Origin: JAVBMU01 sp031551755
Lineage (GTDB): Bacteria > Actinomycetota > Actinomycetes > Actinomycetales > Cellulomonadaceae
Length of the DNA stretch: 64,000 nt
Assembly (NCBI GenBank): GCA_031551755.1
Contig: JAVBNE010000011.1
Span: 13,592-77,591, forward strand
Direction: 5' to 3'
In this document: in pieces, positions 5,998 through 14,892 of the stretch
How the letters are laid out: every line of letters begins with the position of its first letter
Numbering within the stretch: the first letter of the stretch is position 1
Position numbers and translations under genes: made by a program
The notes under the pieces: model-generated
Seen by the model: the letters and a program-made list of their open reading frames with translations, nothing else
The model's database searches: none
Told to the model about the DNA's origin: nothing

Positions 5998-8475
5998 TCA
6001 GGTATGGGGCACCGTCGCGGTGATCAGCGTGCCGTCCTCGCGCCGGTTGCCCGACAACGCCCGGAGGCTCGGCCGGCCCGGAATCCGGGGACCCTGACCG
6101 TGGAGTTGCACCACGACCGGGGCATCCGGCTTCACGGCAGACAGGTGACCGCGCACGGAGATCTCCGCGCCGTCACCGGCCTCGCAGGACATCTCCACGG
6201 CGTCCCGGGTGATGTTCACGCGGAGCCTAGAACCCCGCAGGGTCACGCGGAAGGTCAGCGACTCCCAGTCCTCCGGCAGGCGCGGGTCCAGGGTGATGAC
6301 CCCGTTGTGATCGCGCATCCCACCGAAACCGAAGGCCAACGACGACCAGGTGCCGCCCGCCGACGCCACATGCACCCCGTCGGCCGCATTGCGGTGCAGA
6401 TTGGCCAGATCGACCAGCAGTGACGAGGTGAAGTAGTCCAGCGCCAGCTCGTGGTAGCCCACCTCGGCCGCGATGATCGACTGCACCACTCCGGACAGGG
6501 TCGAGTCTCCGGTGGTCAGCGGGTCGTAATACTCGAAGTCGGCCAGCTTCTGCTCGTCGGTGAACTCATCACCTTGGAGGAACAGTGCGAGCACCACGTC
6601 GGCCTGTTTGAGCACCTGGTAGCGGTAGATCACGAGCGGGTGGTAGTGCAACAGCAGCGGGCGCTTGTCGGCCGGAGTCGCAGCGAGATCCCAGATCTCT
6701 CGTTCCAGGAAATGCGAATCCTGCGGGTGGATGCCCAGGTGCTCGATGTACGGGATGAACATATGCTCGGCCGCCCGCGACCATTCGGTCACCTCGGAGT
6801 CCTTGAGCCCGAGCCGCGCAATCACCTTCTCGAGCGCCTCGGGGGCCATGTCCTTCATGCGCTCGACGACCAGGGCCGCCGCGCGCAGGTTGAAACGAGC
6901 CATCACATTGGTGAACAGGTTGTCGTTGACCACCGTCGTGTACTCATCCGGTCCGGTGACCCCGTGGATGTGGAAGTTGTCGTCCCCGTTAGCGCGCCAG
7001 AAACCCAGATCGGCCCACATCCTGGCGGTCTCGACCAAGATGTCGACACCCTCGCGGATCAAGAAGTCGATATCGCCGGTCGCCCGGATGTACTGCGCCA
7101 AGGCATAGGAGATGTCGGCGTCGATGTGGTACTGAGCGGTACCGGCAGCGTAGTAGGCCGACGCCTCCTCCCCGTTGATCGTGCGCCAGGGGAAAAGCGC
7201 ACCCTCCTGGGAGAGCTCCCCTGCCCGCCGCCTGGCTGCGTCGAGCATCTGGTACCGGAATCGTAGGGCGTTGCGGGCGTACCGGGGGCTGGTGTAGGTC
7301 AGGAATGGAAGAGCGTAGATCTCGGTGTCCCAGAAGTAATGTCCGGAGTAACCGGAACCGGTGAGCCCTTTGGCGGGCACCCCGTTGGCCTCGGCCCGGG
7401 CTGTCGCTTGGGCGAGCTGAAACAGATTCCACCGCACGGCCTGCTGGATCTCCGGTCGTCCCCCGATCTCGACATCCGAACGCGCCCAGAAGTCATCGAG
7501 CCACGCGCGCTGCTGATCGAACGGAGCCTCCGTGCCCTCATCACGGACCCGGTCCAGGGTTCGTCGGCAACGGTCCACCAACTCGCGCGCCGGCACCCCC
7601 CGAGAGGTGTGATAGGCAACGGTTTTCGTCAGCCTGATCGTGTTACCTGGCTGTGCCTTGATCCGATAAACGTGTTTCGCCAGATCCGGGTCGACCTGGA
7701 ATCGCACATCCGCTGGGTCCACGGTCGACAGGTGTTGATCAGCGGCAACTGCCAGCGTCATGCCGGAACTCGCACAGCGGTAGGACAGGACGAGTCGCTC
7801 GTCGTCGCCCCATTGGGTCTGTGGCATGAGCACCCGACCGGTGAACTCGGTGGCCTTGCGCGGGTCGAATCCCTCACCCATCGCCGCGGCACGCACGTGG
7901 TACTCGTCCTGGCCGTCCTGGCGGTTGAGGATCTGCGAGGAGATCACCACCGGCGCGGCATCGTCGAGCAGGGTGACCTCGAAGGTCATGACAGCCAGAT
8001 GCCGCTCGGAGAAGGAGACCATGCGCTCGGAGCGGATGTGTACCCGTTTACCCGAGGGGGTGCGCCACACCAGCTCACGACGTAGGACGCCGTCGCGCAG
8101 ATCAAGCATGCGCTCGTAGCCCGCCAGATCGGCGACCGACAGGAGCAGCGGCTCGTCGTCAATGTAGAGCCGGATCACCTTGGCGTCGGGGACGTTCACG
8201 ATCGTCTGGCCGACCTGGGCGAAGCCGAAGGCATCCTCGGCATGGCGGATCGGCCACGTCTCATGGAAGCCGTTGATGTAGGTCCCGTGAGAGTAGGAGT
8301 CGCGGCCCTCCTCGACGTTGCCTCGCATCCCGAGGTAGCCATTGGCCACGGTGAACAGCGACTCGGTGACCCCGAGATCGCTGCCGTCGTAGCTGCTTTC
8401 GACCAGCCGCCAGGGGTCAACGGGGAACCGGCGCCGGTCGATAGCGGCGAACGGGTCCACGCGAGGCGCGCTCAT
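5998..8475 (-). CDS. Glycoside hydrolase family 65 disaccharide phosphorylase
   Basis: 825 residues, the usual length for GH65. These enzymes phosphorolyse alpha-linked disaccharides (maltose, trehalose, kojibiose or related) with inversion, giving beta-glucose 1-phosphate and glucose. The N-terminal beta-sandwich carries the family hallmark NGYLGMRGN. The (alpha/alpha)6 barrel carries SGYSGHYFWDTEIYALPF and the general acid Glu511 in TGPDEY. A C-terminal beta domain follows. The start overlaps the stop of the upstream beta-phosphoglucomutase by four bases, and that enzyme would use its product. The substrate cannot be fixed from sequence reading; maltose or trehalose phosphorylase would connect to the glucan genes downstream. 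Confidence 0.9.
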   Translation of the reverse strand: MSAPRVDPFAAIDRRRFPVDPWRLVESSYDGSDLGVTESLFTVANGYLGMRGNVEEGRDSYSHGTYINGFHETWPIRHAEDAFGFAQVGQTIVNVPDAKVIRLYIDDEPLLLSVADLAGYERMLDLRDGVLRRELVWRTPSGKRVHIRSERMVSFSERHLAVMTFEVTLLDDAAPVVISSQILNRQDGQDEYHVRAAAMGEGFDPRKATEFTGRVLMPQTQWGDDERLVLSYRCASSGMTLAVAADQHLSTVDPADVRFQVDPDLAKHVYRIKAQPGNTIRLTKTVAYHTSRGVPARELVDRCRRTLDRVRDEGTEAPFDQQRAWLDDFWARSDVEIGGRPEIQQAVRWNLFQLAQATARAEANGVPAKGLTGSGYSGHYFWDTEIYALPFLTYTSPRYARNALRFRYQMLDAARRRAGELSQEGALFPWRTINGEEASAYYAAGTAQYHIDADISYALAQYIRATGDIDFLIREGVDILVETARMWADLGFWRANGDDNFHIHGVTGPDEYTTVVNDNLFTNVMARFNLRAAALVVERMKDMAPEALEKVIARLGLKDSEVTEWSRAAEHMFIPYIEHLGIHPQDSHFLEREIWDLAATPADKRPLLLHYHPLVIYRYQVLKQADVVLALFLQGDEFTDEQKLADFEYYDPLTTGDSTLSGVVQSIIAAEVGYHELALDYFTSSLLVDLANLHRNAADGVHVASAGGTWSSLAFGFGGMRDHNGVITLDPRLPEDWESLTFRVTLRGSRLRVNITRDAVEMSCEAGDGAEISVRGHLSAVKPDAPVVVQLHGQGPRIPGRPSLRALSGNRREDGTLITATVPHT

Positions 8476-9203
8476 GACAGCCCGCCCGACAACATCGCGG
8501 GAACGTCCACGTCGCCCAGGTCGTCGACCACGACATCGGCGCCCGCTTCGGTGAGAGAACTCGCGCCGACGCCACGGTCGACGCCGATCACAAGTCCGAA
8601 GGCGCCCGCCCGGCCAGCCCGCACACCCGAAACTGCATCTTCCACGACGACGGACTCCGCCACGGGCACATTCAGGAGTTCGGCCGCGCGCACGAAGGTG
8701 TCGGGCGCAGGTTTACCCGGCAGGTGATCCCGAGCCGCGACCTCACCGTCGACCACCACGCGGAACCGATCCGCCAGGTTCGCAGCCGCCAGGACCGCTG
8801 GGGCATTGCGGGAGGAGGACACGACGGCGACCTGGACATCAGCGGCCTGAACGGCGTCGAGGAAGGCGACCGACCCGGGGTAGGGCGTGATGCCCTCCGA
8901 AGCGAACATGACGTTCACGATGTCGTTCTTGCGGTTGCCCAACGCCGTGACCGACCCATCTCCCGGTGGGTCGTCATCGGCACCTCGGGGCAGGTCGATG
9001 CCACGTGATTCCAGGAGGGCGGCCACTCCGTCAAATCGGGGCTTGCCGTCGATATACGCGAAGTAGTCGGCGGAGGTATAGGGCGCGACCCCGCGCTCAG
9101 TGCAGAACGGGGCGAAAAGGCGCTCCCATGCACGCATGTGGAGCTCGGCGGTAGGCGTCAGGACCCCGTCGAGATCGAAGAGCACAGCGCGCAGGTGAGG
9201 CAT
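8472..9203 (-). CDS. pgmB: Beta-phosphoglucomutase family HAD hydrolase
   Basis: 243 residues from the ATG at 9203, preceded by an AAAGGAC ribosome binding site. Motif I is FDLDGVLTP (Asp10 nucleophile and Asp12). A cap domain follows, then motif II VAVVSSS and motifs III/IV in GKPAPDTF and VVVEDAVSGVRAG. Family members interconvert beta-glucose 1-phosphate and glucose 6-phosphate. The four-base overlap with the GH65 phosphorylase gene is a classic pairing: phosphorolysis products enter glycolysis without ATP. Subfamily assignment is firm; exact sugar phosphate specificity is inferred from the neighbour. Confidence 0.88.
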   Translation of the reverse strand: MPHLRAVLFDLDGVLTPTAELHMRAWERLFAPFCTERGVAPYTSADYFAYIDGKPRFDGVAALLESRGIDLPRGADDDPPGDGSVTALGNRKNDIVNVMFASEGITPYPGSVAFLDAVQAADVQVAVVSSSRNAPAVLAAANLADRFRVVVDGEVAARDHLPGKPAPDTFVRAAELLNVPVAESVVVEDAVSGVRAGRAGAFGLVIGVDRGVGASSLTEAGADVVVDDLGDVDVPAMLSGGLS

Positions 9204-9454
9204 CAAAAGTCCTTTTGTGTCAGTGGTGCGCCGCGAGTGCGCGTCAGTCCAAATCCTAGCGATATCAACGTCCACACACGCTGTCCGCACTCCCTCACAC
9301 GCCGTTGGGACCCGAGTGTAGACGCGACAGCACGAACTTCTTTTCGACTCTGGTCAAACCACGTCGAAGATTTCCCCAGTTGTCGCCAGGGCTCACCATC
9401 AGCGAGTCAACCCGGCTGTTGATCGGTGACGGCTCACCGGGGGTGGGGGTACGG
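9204..9454. promoter_or_regulatory. Intergenic region upstream of pgmB-GH65
   Basis: 251 bases between the pgmB start and the mnmA stop. It must hold the minus-strand promoter for the phosphorylase operon; a TAGGAT-like -10 lies near 9258 without a convincing -35. I see no clear operator or terminator. Confidence 0.35.
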
Positions 9455-10564
9455 CTACCGCCCCGAACTACTCACCGTCGACTGCCCGACCACCCGGGTA
9501 CCGACATAAGCGACCAGTGACTGCCCCGGCGCCACCCCCGACAGCGGCTCCCCCGTCAGCTCCACCGACATCCCGGGCGACCCGTCGACACCGACGGTGG
9601 CGAGGATCCGCGCCGGAAGCGGCCGGCCATGGGCGCGGACCTGCACCTCTCCCTCGATGCCCGCGCCCTCCACAGCAGCCCGGATATCGCCCCCGAACCA
9701 CACGGGGTCGGTACCGGTCAACCGATCCACGGCCAATTCTTCGGCCGGACCCACCACCACCCGGTTGTTGACCGGCTGCACGTCGAGCACATAACGCGGC
9801 CGGCCATCCGGCGCCGGCCGCCCGAGCCGCAGGCCCTTGCGCTGACCCACGGTATAGGCGTAGGCCCCGTCGTGGGCTCCGACGACCTCTCCGGAAGTGT
9901 CCACGATCTCTCCCGGGCGCGAACCCAGCCGTTCGCGGAGGAATCCCTGGGTGTCGCCGTCGGCCACGAAGCAGATGTCGTAGGAGTCCGGCTTCGTCGA
10001 TACCGACAGGCCACGCCTGGCCGCCTCCGCTCGCACCTCGTCCTTCGACACGAAGCCGCCGAGCGGGAACAGCGCGCGGGCGAGCCGCTGCGGACCGGCC
10101 ACCGCAAGGACATAAGACTGGTCTTTGGCCGCATTCGGCGAGCGGTGCAGCTGTCGCTGCTCGCCCTCACCGACGATCCGCGCATAGTGGCCGGTGGCCA
10201 CAGCATCGAAACCCAGCGCCGAAGCTTTGTCGAGAAGGGCCTCGAATTTGATGTGCTCATTGCACCGCACACAGGGGTTGGGGGTGCGTCCAGCGGCGTA
10301 CTCGGCGAGGAAATCCGCAACCACCGTCTCCTCGAAGCGCTCGGAGAGGTCCCAGACGTAGTACGGAATGCCCAGGATATCGGCGGCGCGGCGGGCGTCA
10401 CCTGCGTCCTCGATCGAACAGCATCCCCGTGAGCCGGTGCGGAACTGATCGCGGTTGCGCGACAGCGCCATATGCACCCCGACCACGTCGTGCCCAGCGT
10501 CGACCGCGAGCGCGGCCGCCACCGCCGAGTCGACACCGCCGGACATCGCCGCCAGCACTCTCAC
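9455..10564 (-). CDS. mnmA: tRNA-specific 2-thiouridylase MnmA
   Basis: 369 residues from the GTG at 10564, which overlaps the stop of the cysteine desulfurase (GTGA); longer in-frame starts would add a non-conserved stretch. MnmA thiolates U34 of Lys, Glu and Gln tRNAs using sulfur relayed from a desulfurase. The ATP pyrophosphatase loop SGGVDS is at residues 8-13. The two catalytic cysteines are Cys98 (PCVRCN) and Cys198 (DICFVADGD), at spacing matching the E. coli enzyme (102 and 199). A C-terminal beta-barrel follows. The coupled desulfurase is the obvious sulfur donor. Confidence 0.96.
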   Translation of the reverse strand: MRVLAAMSGGVDSAVAAALAVDAGHDVVGVHMALSRNRDQFRTGSRGCCSIEDAGDARRAADILGIPYYVWDLSERFEETVVADFLAEYAAGRTPNPCVRCNEHIKFEALLDKASALGFDAVATGHYARIVGEGEQRQLHRSPNAAKDQSYVLAVAGPQRLARALFPLGGFVSKDEVRAEAARRGLSVSTKPDSYDICFVADGDTQGFLRERLGSRPGEIVDTSGEVVGAHDGAYAYTVGQRKGLRLGRPAPDGRPRYVLDVQPVNNRVVVGPAEELAVDRLTGTDPVWFGGDIRAAVEGAGIEGEVQVRAHGRPLPARILATVGVDGSPGMSVELTGEPLSGVAPGQSLVAYVGTRVVGQSTVSSSGR

Positions 10565-11790
10565 CGAGTTCCTCCCGCACTTGTCACCAAACCGGCCGCC
10601 CGAGCTCGCTGGACGGCGGCGGGTAGGGCCTCGATCAACAGGTCGACATCGGCTTTCCTGGAACTCGCCCCGAGGGTGAACCGGAGCGCGCCACGGGCAT
10701 CCACTTCCTGGATCCCCATCGCCAGCAACACATGGGAGGGTTGCGGCACTCCCGCCTGACAAGCAGAACCGGTAGAGACACAGATGCCGACCGAGTCGAG
10801 CAAGTAAAGCAGGGAGTCGCCCTCGGTACCCGCGAAGCGGAAGTGGGCATTGCCGGGAAGCCGCCGCGGGTCGTCGACGCCGGTTGGCTCAACTCCGCTG
10901 AGCACGGCATCAGGCACCACTCGACGCACTCCCGCGATCAGATGGTCACGAAGCTCCCCCAGGTGGGCGACTCTCGCATCCAGCTCCGCGACCGCGTCGG
11001 TGACGGCCGCACCGACCGCCCGGATCGCCGGGGTGTCGTAGGTGCCGGATCGCACCCCGCGCTCCTGGCCACCGCCGTGCAGCACTGGGATCAACTCAGT
11101 CTCGCGGCGGGCGATCAACGCCCCCACCCCGATCGGCCCGCCGACTTTGTGGCCGGAAATGGTCATCGCGTCGAGGCCACTTGCTGCGAAGTCAACGGGC
11201 AACTGCCCAACCGCCTGCACGGCATCGGCGTGTGCGGGAACCCCGTACCGGTGTGCGAGCCGAGCCACCTGATCGACCGGCTGCACGGTGCCGACCTCGT
11301 TATTCGCCCACATGACCGAGACCAACGCGGTGGTCTCACCGTGTGCGTCCAGCTCGGCCTCCAATGCGGCGAGGTCGATCCGGCCGACCTCATCGACCGG
11401 CAGCAGCACGATCTCGGCACCCGCGTGGGAAGCCATCCAGAAAGCCGGATCAAGGATCGCGTGATGTTCGACCGCCGACACCAGAATCCGCCTACGCCGG
11501 GTGCCGTTCTGTCGCGCCCAGTACAGGCCCTTGACCGCAAGGTTGTCGGCTTCCGTGCCGCTCGCCGTCCAGATGACCTCGCTGGGCCGCGCACCCAATG
11601 CGCCCGCGAGCGCCTCCCGCGCTTCCTCCACGACGCGCCTGGCCGCGCGCCCCGCCGAATGCAGCGAGGAGGCGTTTCCTGTCTTCGACAGCTCGTCCAC
11701 GAAGGCGGCCAAGGCGCGCGGCGACATGGGTGTCGTCGCAGCATGATCCAGGTAGGCGATCGCGCGCTCCTGGGCGATGGGAAGGCTCAC
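10561..11790 (-). CDS. Cysteine desulfurase, NifS/IscS family
   Basis: 409 residues, PLP-dependent removal of sulfur from cysteine to an enzyme persulfide. The N-terminus has YLDHAATTPM, the PLP lysine is Lys215 in SGHKVGG, and the persulfide cysteine is Cys344 in TGSACQAG. The GTG start at 11790 gives the usual family length. It is coupled by overlap to mnmA, so it most likely feeds tRNA thiolation, as in many actinobacteria. It could also supply Fe-S assembly. Neither iscU nor suf genes are nearby. Confidence 0.94.
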   Translation of the reverse strand: MSLPIAQERAIAYLDHAATTPMSPRALAAFVDELSKTGNASSLHSAGRAARRVVEEAREALAGALGARPSEVIWTASGTEADNLAVKGLYWARQNGTRRRRILVSAVEHHAILDPAFWMASHAGAEIVLLPVDEVGRIDLAALEAELDAHGETTALVSVMWANNEVGTVQPVDQVARLAHRYGVPAHADAVQAVGQLPVDFAASGLDAMTISGHKVGGPIGVGALIARRETELIPVLHGGGQERGVRSGTYDTPAIRAVGAAVTDAVAELDARVAHLGELRDHLIAGVRRVVPDAVLSGVEPTGVDDPRRLPGNAHFRFAGTEGDSLLYLLDSVGICVSTGSACQAGVPQPSHVLLAMGIQEVDARGALRFTLGASSRKADVDLLIEALPAAVQRARAAGLVTSAGGTR

Positions 11791-11909
11791 CTACCCAGTC
11801 TACGAACCTCGCCACGCCGGGCGAAAAACCGGTCGGACATCCGGCCGTAGAACCGCTACCGTGAGGATGGTCGCCGGCAGCGCGACCCTCCGAACCCGAG
11901 AGCCGATCC

Positions 11910-12935
11910 ATGGTCACCCACTACACCCCCGACGAGGTCGTCGAGGTTGTCCGGCCGCGACTGACCTGGGTCCAGCTGCCGACTGAGCTACGCGCCGAGA
12001 TCGAGGCGATCCTCGAAGCGCGAGTCGTTGCCGTCACAGAGGCATCCGCGGGATTCGGGCCTGGGATGGCGTCCGTCCTCACGCTGGCCGATGGCCGACG
12101 TTGTTTTGCCAAAGCGGCCCATCTCACCGACCATCCGGACACCGCCCAGGCACACCGAGCCGAGGGTGACATCGCCGTTCGACTCCCCCTGGGCATACCC
12201 TCCCCGCGATTCGCCTGGGCACACAGCGACGAGGACTGGGTGGTGCTGACCTACGAGGCCGTCGAGGGCCGCCGACCGGAAACGCCGTGGGCAACCCAAG
12301 AGCTGGCCAGAATGCTGACGGCGGTCACCCAACTCGGTCGCACGACCGGCGCACGCGAAATCGCCCTGGCGCCGACCGGATCGGTACTCGCGACATTGGC
12401 CACCGGCTGGCGCGCGATGTCGGCACGCCCCACAGATACCTTGGATCAGTGGGTGGGTCCCTGGGCAGCGACTCACCTGGAGACACTGGCCGATCTGGAA
12501 CGGTCGGTGCTGGTCGCCTGTGAAGGCGAGTCCTTCGTCCATGGCGACATCTGCGCGGACAACGTCCTGCTCACGAATGACGACGTCTTTCTGGTGGACT
12601 GGGCCACCGTGACCCGGGGTGCGCGCTGGCTCGACCTGGCCATGTTGTTGCCCACAGTCCTCGCCCAAGGGGTCCGCGGGCTCTTCAGCCCCGTCCGGGT
12701 CACCAGCAGTGCGCAGGAGGTGACCGTTGCGGGGGACTGGGCCACGGAGACCTTCGACAGCCACCCGATGGCTGAAGACGTGCATCCGGGCGATCTGCGT
12801 GCGGTCGTCGCCGGCATCGCCGGCTACTACCTGGAGGCTGCCCGGCGGATGGCGGTCCCCCGTCAGCTCCGCCGGCTCCAGCACACCCAAGGAGTCGCCG
12901 CCATCGCCTGGCTACGGCAGCTCGGCATCGACTAG
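11910..12935 (+). CDS. Aminoglycoside/choline-kinase-like phosphotransferase
   Basis: 341 residues with the APH kinase-like fold. The catalytic loop is FVHGDICADNVLL (His211, Asp213) and the metal-binding site is VDWATVTRG (Asp230). An N-terminal lobe resembles a nucleotide-binding lobe (GPGMASVLTLADGR and CFAKAA). The gene is divergent from the desulfurase and its TAG stop overlaps the etfA stop on the other strand (CTAG, 12932-12935). The substrate is unknown. Family members include antibiotic kinases, choline kinases and fructosamine-type kinases, and most chromosomal copies are uncharacterised. Confidence 0.82.
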   Translation: MVTHYTPDEVVEVVRPRLTWVQLPTELRAEIEAILEARVVAVTEASAGFGPGMASVLTLADGRRCFAKAAHLTDHPDTAQAHRAEGDIAVRLPLGIPSPRFAWAHSDEDWVVLTYEAVEGRRPETPWATQELARMLTAVTQLGRTTGAREIALAPTGSVLATLATGWRAMSARPTDTLDQWVGPWAATHLETLADLERSVLVACEGESFVHGDICADNVLLTNDDVFLVDWATVTRGARWLDLAMLLPTVLAQGVRGLFSPVRVTSSAQEVTVAGDWATETFDSHPMAEDVHPGDLRAVVAGIAGYYLEAARRMAVPRQLRRLQHTQGVAAIAWLRQLGID

Positions 12936-13915
12936 CTCTGCCGGTACTCGCGGATGGCTTCGGCAGCTTGCGGTAACACATCCGCGAGGTCGCCCACCAC
13001 GGCGAAGTCGGAGATCTCGAAGAGCGGGCATTCTGGATCGTTATTCACCGCGATGATCACCTGTGCGGCCTGCATGCCACCGCGATGGTGTGCGGCCCCG
13101 GAAATACCCGCACCGATGTAGACGCGAGGGGCAACAGTGACACCGGTCTGCCCGATGAACTGGTCGAACCAGCCCTCGTAGACCGCGTCCCGAGTGGCGC
13201 CCACGGCGGCACCGAGGGCGTCCGCCAGTTCCATCACCGGGCCGAAATCGCCATTGGTCCCCCGCCCACCGGCGACCACGACGGCGGCTTCACCCAAGGC
13301 CGGGCGGGCGTCGTCGCGGGCCGGCCGAACGGTCCGCGACACCCGGCCGGCCGCGGTTGCGGCCTCGCTGACCTCGACACCGAAACCGTCGACCTCCGTG
13401 GCCACCGCCTCGGCGGCCGGCTCCGGTGTCACCGAGTTGGCCTGCATTGTCAGGACGGCCCGGTGCGCGGTGACCGCACAGGCCACCTCCCAGGAACCGC
13501 TGAACGCCCGCTGGGTCGTGACGATCCGGCCGTCGTCGTCCGCGACTGCGACGGCGTCGATCACCAGGCCAGCCTGGATGAGATGCGCCAGTCGCGCGGC
13601 CACTTCCTTATTGGGGAACGAGGAGGTCAGGAGCACTGCGTCGGCGTCACAGAACTGCACGGCAGCCGCCAGCACCTCGGCAATGACCGGGGTCAGCCCG
13701 CACACCTCACCTCGGGAGGCGGCCGGGAGTTCGGGCTGCCGGACGGTTTCCACGCCGTAGGCACCCAGTTGTGCCAGCGTCGCGACACTCGGCGCACCCA
13801 GGGCGACGGCTTCGACGCGGCCGATGCGGCGGGCAAAGGTCAACAGCTCGAGAACCGGGGCATGGAGCTCAGTGTCGGGGGTGTCGAGCAGGACAAGGAC
13901 GGTGCGGTTGGTCAT
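12932..13915 (-). CDS. etfA: Electron transfer flavoprotein, alpha subunit
   Basis: 327 residues. The C-terminal FAD-binding domain is typical: GATRDAVYEGWF, IGQTGVTVAPRVYIGAGISGA, GGMQAAQVIIAVNND and FAVVGDL. The alpha subunit pairs with EtfB to pass electrons from acyl-CoA or other flavin dehydrogenases to the quinone pool, or to bifurcating partners. etfB ends nine bases upstream, so the two are co-transcribed as etfBA. No acyl-CoA dehydrogenase or ETF:quinone oxidoreductase is adjacent. Confidence 0.95.
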   Translation of the reverse strand: MTNRTVLVLLDTPDTELHAPVLELLTFARRIGRVEAVALGAPSVATLAQLGAYGVETVRQPELPAASRGEVCGLTPVIAEVLAAAVQFCDADAVLLTSSFPNKEVAARLAHLIQAGLVIDAVAVADDDGRIVTTQRAFSGSWEVACAVTAHRAVLTMQANSVTPEPAAEAVATEVDGFGVEVSEAATAAGRVSRTVRPARDDARPALGEAAVVVAGGRGTNGDFGPVMELADALGAAVGATRDAVYEGWFDQFIGQTGVTVAPRVYIGAGISGAAHHRGGMQAAQVIIAVNNDPECPLFEISDFAVVGDLADVLPQAAEAIREYRQS

Positions 13916-13924
13916 GGAAGCCTC

Positions 13925-14734
13925 TCAGACCAGCTCGTTGCGAATGAGGAAGTCGGCGAGTGCCCGCCCGCCCTCACCCCGGTCGACGACCAGCTCGACG
14001 TCGGGGCGTGGTGGGCGCGGAGTCGCGGAAAGCACGGTGGTCCGGGCACCGGCGGCGCCGACGCTGGCCGGGTCGAGGCCCAGGTCGGCGGCCGACCACG
14101 CTTCCGGCTTTTTGGACCGGGCCGCCATGATGAGCTTGAAGTTCGGCATCCGGGGCTGATTCGCGTGGTCGGTCACGCTCACGACGGCCGGGAGCGGGGC
14201 GGCGAGCACCTCGTCAGCATCATCGAGTTCCCGGGTGATGGTCGCCGTTCGGGCAGCCGCGTCAACGGTGAGCGCACCGGCCAGGGTGAGTTGCGGCCAG
14301 CCGAGCTCAGCCGCCAACAGCGTCGGCACCACCGAGCCGAGTCCGTCCAGGGAAGCCATCCCGGTGATGACCAGGTCCACCGGCGACTCCTGCGCGAGTC
14401 GACCGACCGCAGCGGCCAAAGCCCGGACGGTGCCGAAATAATCCGACCCCGCCAACGCCTCGTCGGTCACCCGGACGGCCCGGTGTGCACCGAACTGGAA
14501 GGTCTTGCGAAGGGCGGCGTCGGCGTCGGGGCCGGCCACGGTGACGACGACGACCTCGGAGTCGGCTTGCTGTTCGGTGGGCAACGCCTCGATGATGCTC
14601 AGGGCCGCCTCGACGGCGTTCTCGTCGAGCTCGTTGAGGGTGCCCTCCTCGGGCCGACGCACGAGCCGACCATCGACGAACTCGGGTTCGGCGTGGATCT
14701 CCGGCACGTATTTGACTGCGACGACGATCCGCAT
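13925..14734 (-). CDS. etfB: Electron transfer flavoprotein, beta subunit
   Basis: 269 residues starting at an ATG preceded by AAGGAG. The N-terminal MRIVVAVKYVPE, the AMP-binding region GLGSVVPTLLAAELGWPQ, and PRMPNFKLIMAARSKK near residue 200 are family hallmarks. It forms the heterodimer with the EtfA encoded just downstream. The region upstream (14735-14892) is divergent with glgX and should carry both promoters. Confidence 0.95.
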   Translation of the reverse strand: MRIVVAVKYVPEIHAEPEFVDGRLVRRPEEGTLNELDENAVEAALSIIEALPTEQQADSEVVVVTVAGPDADAALRKTFQFGAHRAVRVTDEALAGSDYFGTVRALAAAVGRLAQESPVDLVITGMASLDGLGSVVPTLLAAELGWPQLTLAGALTVDAAARTATITRELDDADEVLAAPLPAVVSVTDHANQPRMPNFKLIMAARSKKPEAWSAADLGLDPASVGAAGARTTVLSATPRPPRPDVELVVDRGEGGRALADFLIRNELV

Positions 14735-14892
14735 CGAGAGTTCACTCCTTGGGGTACGCGAGCTGGCAACCTACCGAAGCGTACCGGCGATACCGGTCCG
14801 GACGCGTACCGTCGATACCGACACAGCATCGTCAGACCCGGATCGCCTTGACCGATGCCGTTCCGCGCCCGTCCGGCCCGCACAATAGTCAC

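Noticed and set aside
13085..14851. A 588-codon plus-strand open frame opposite etfBA
   Set aside because: Antisense shadow of two certain genes; composition typical of reverse-frame translation of GC-rich codons.
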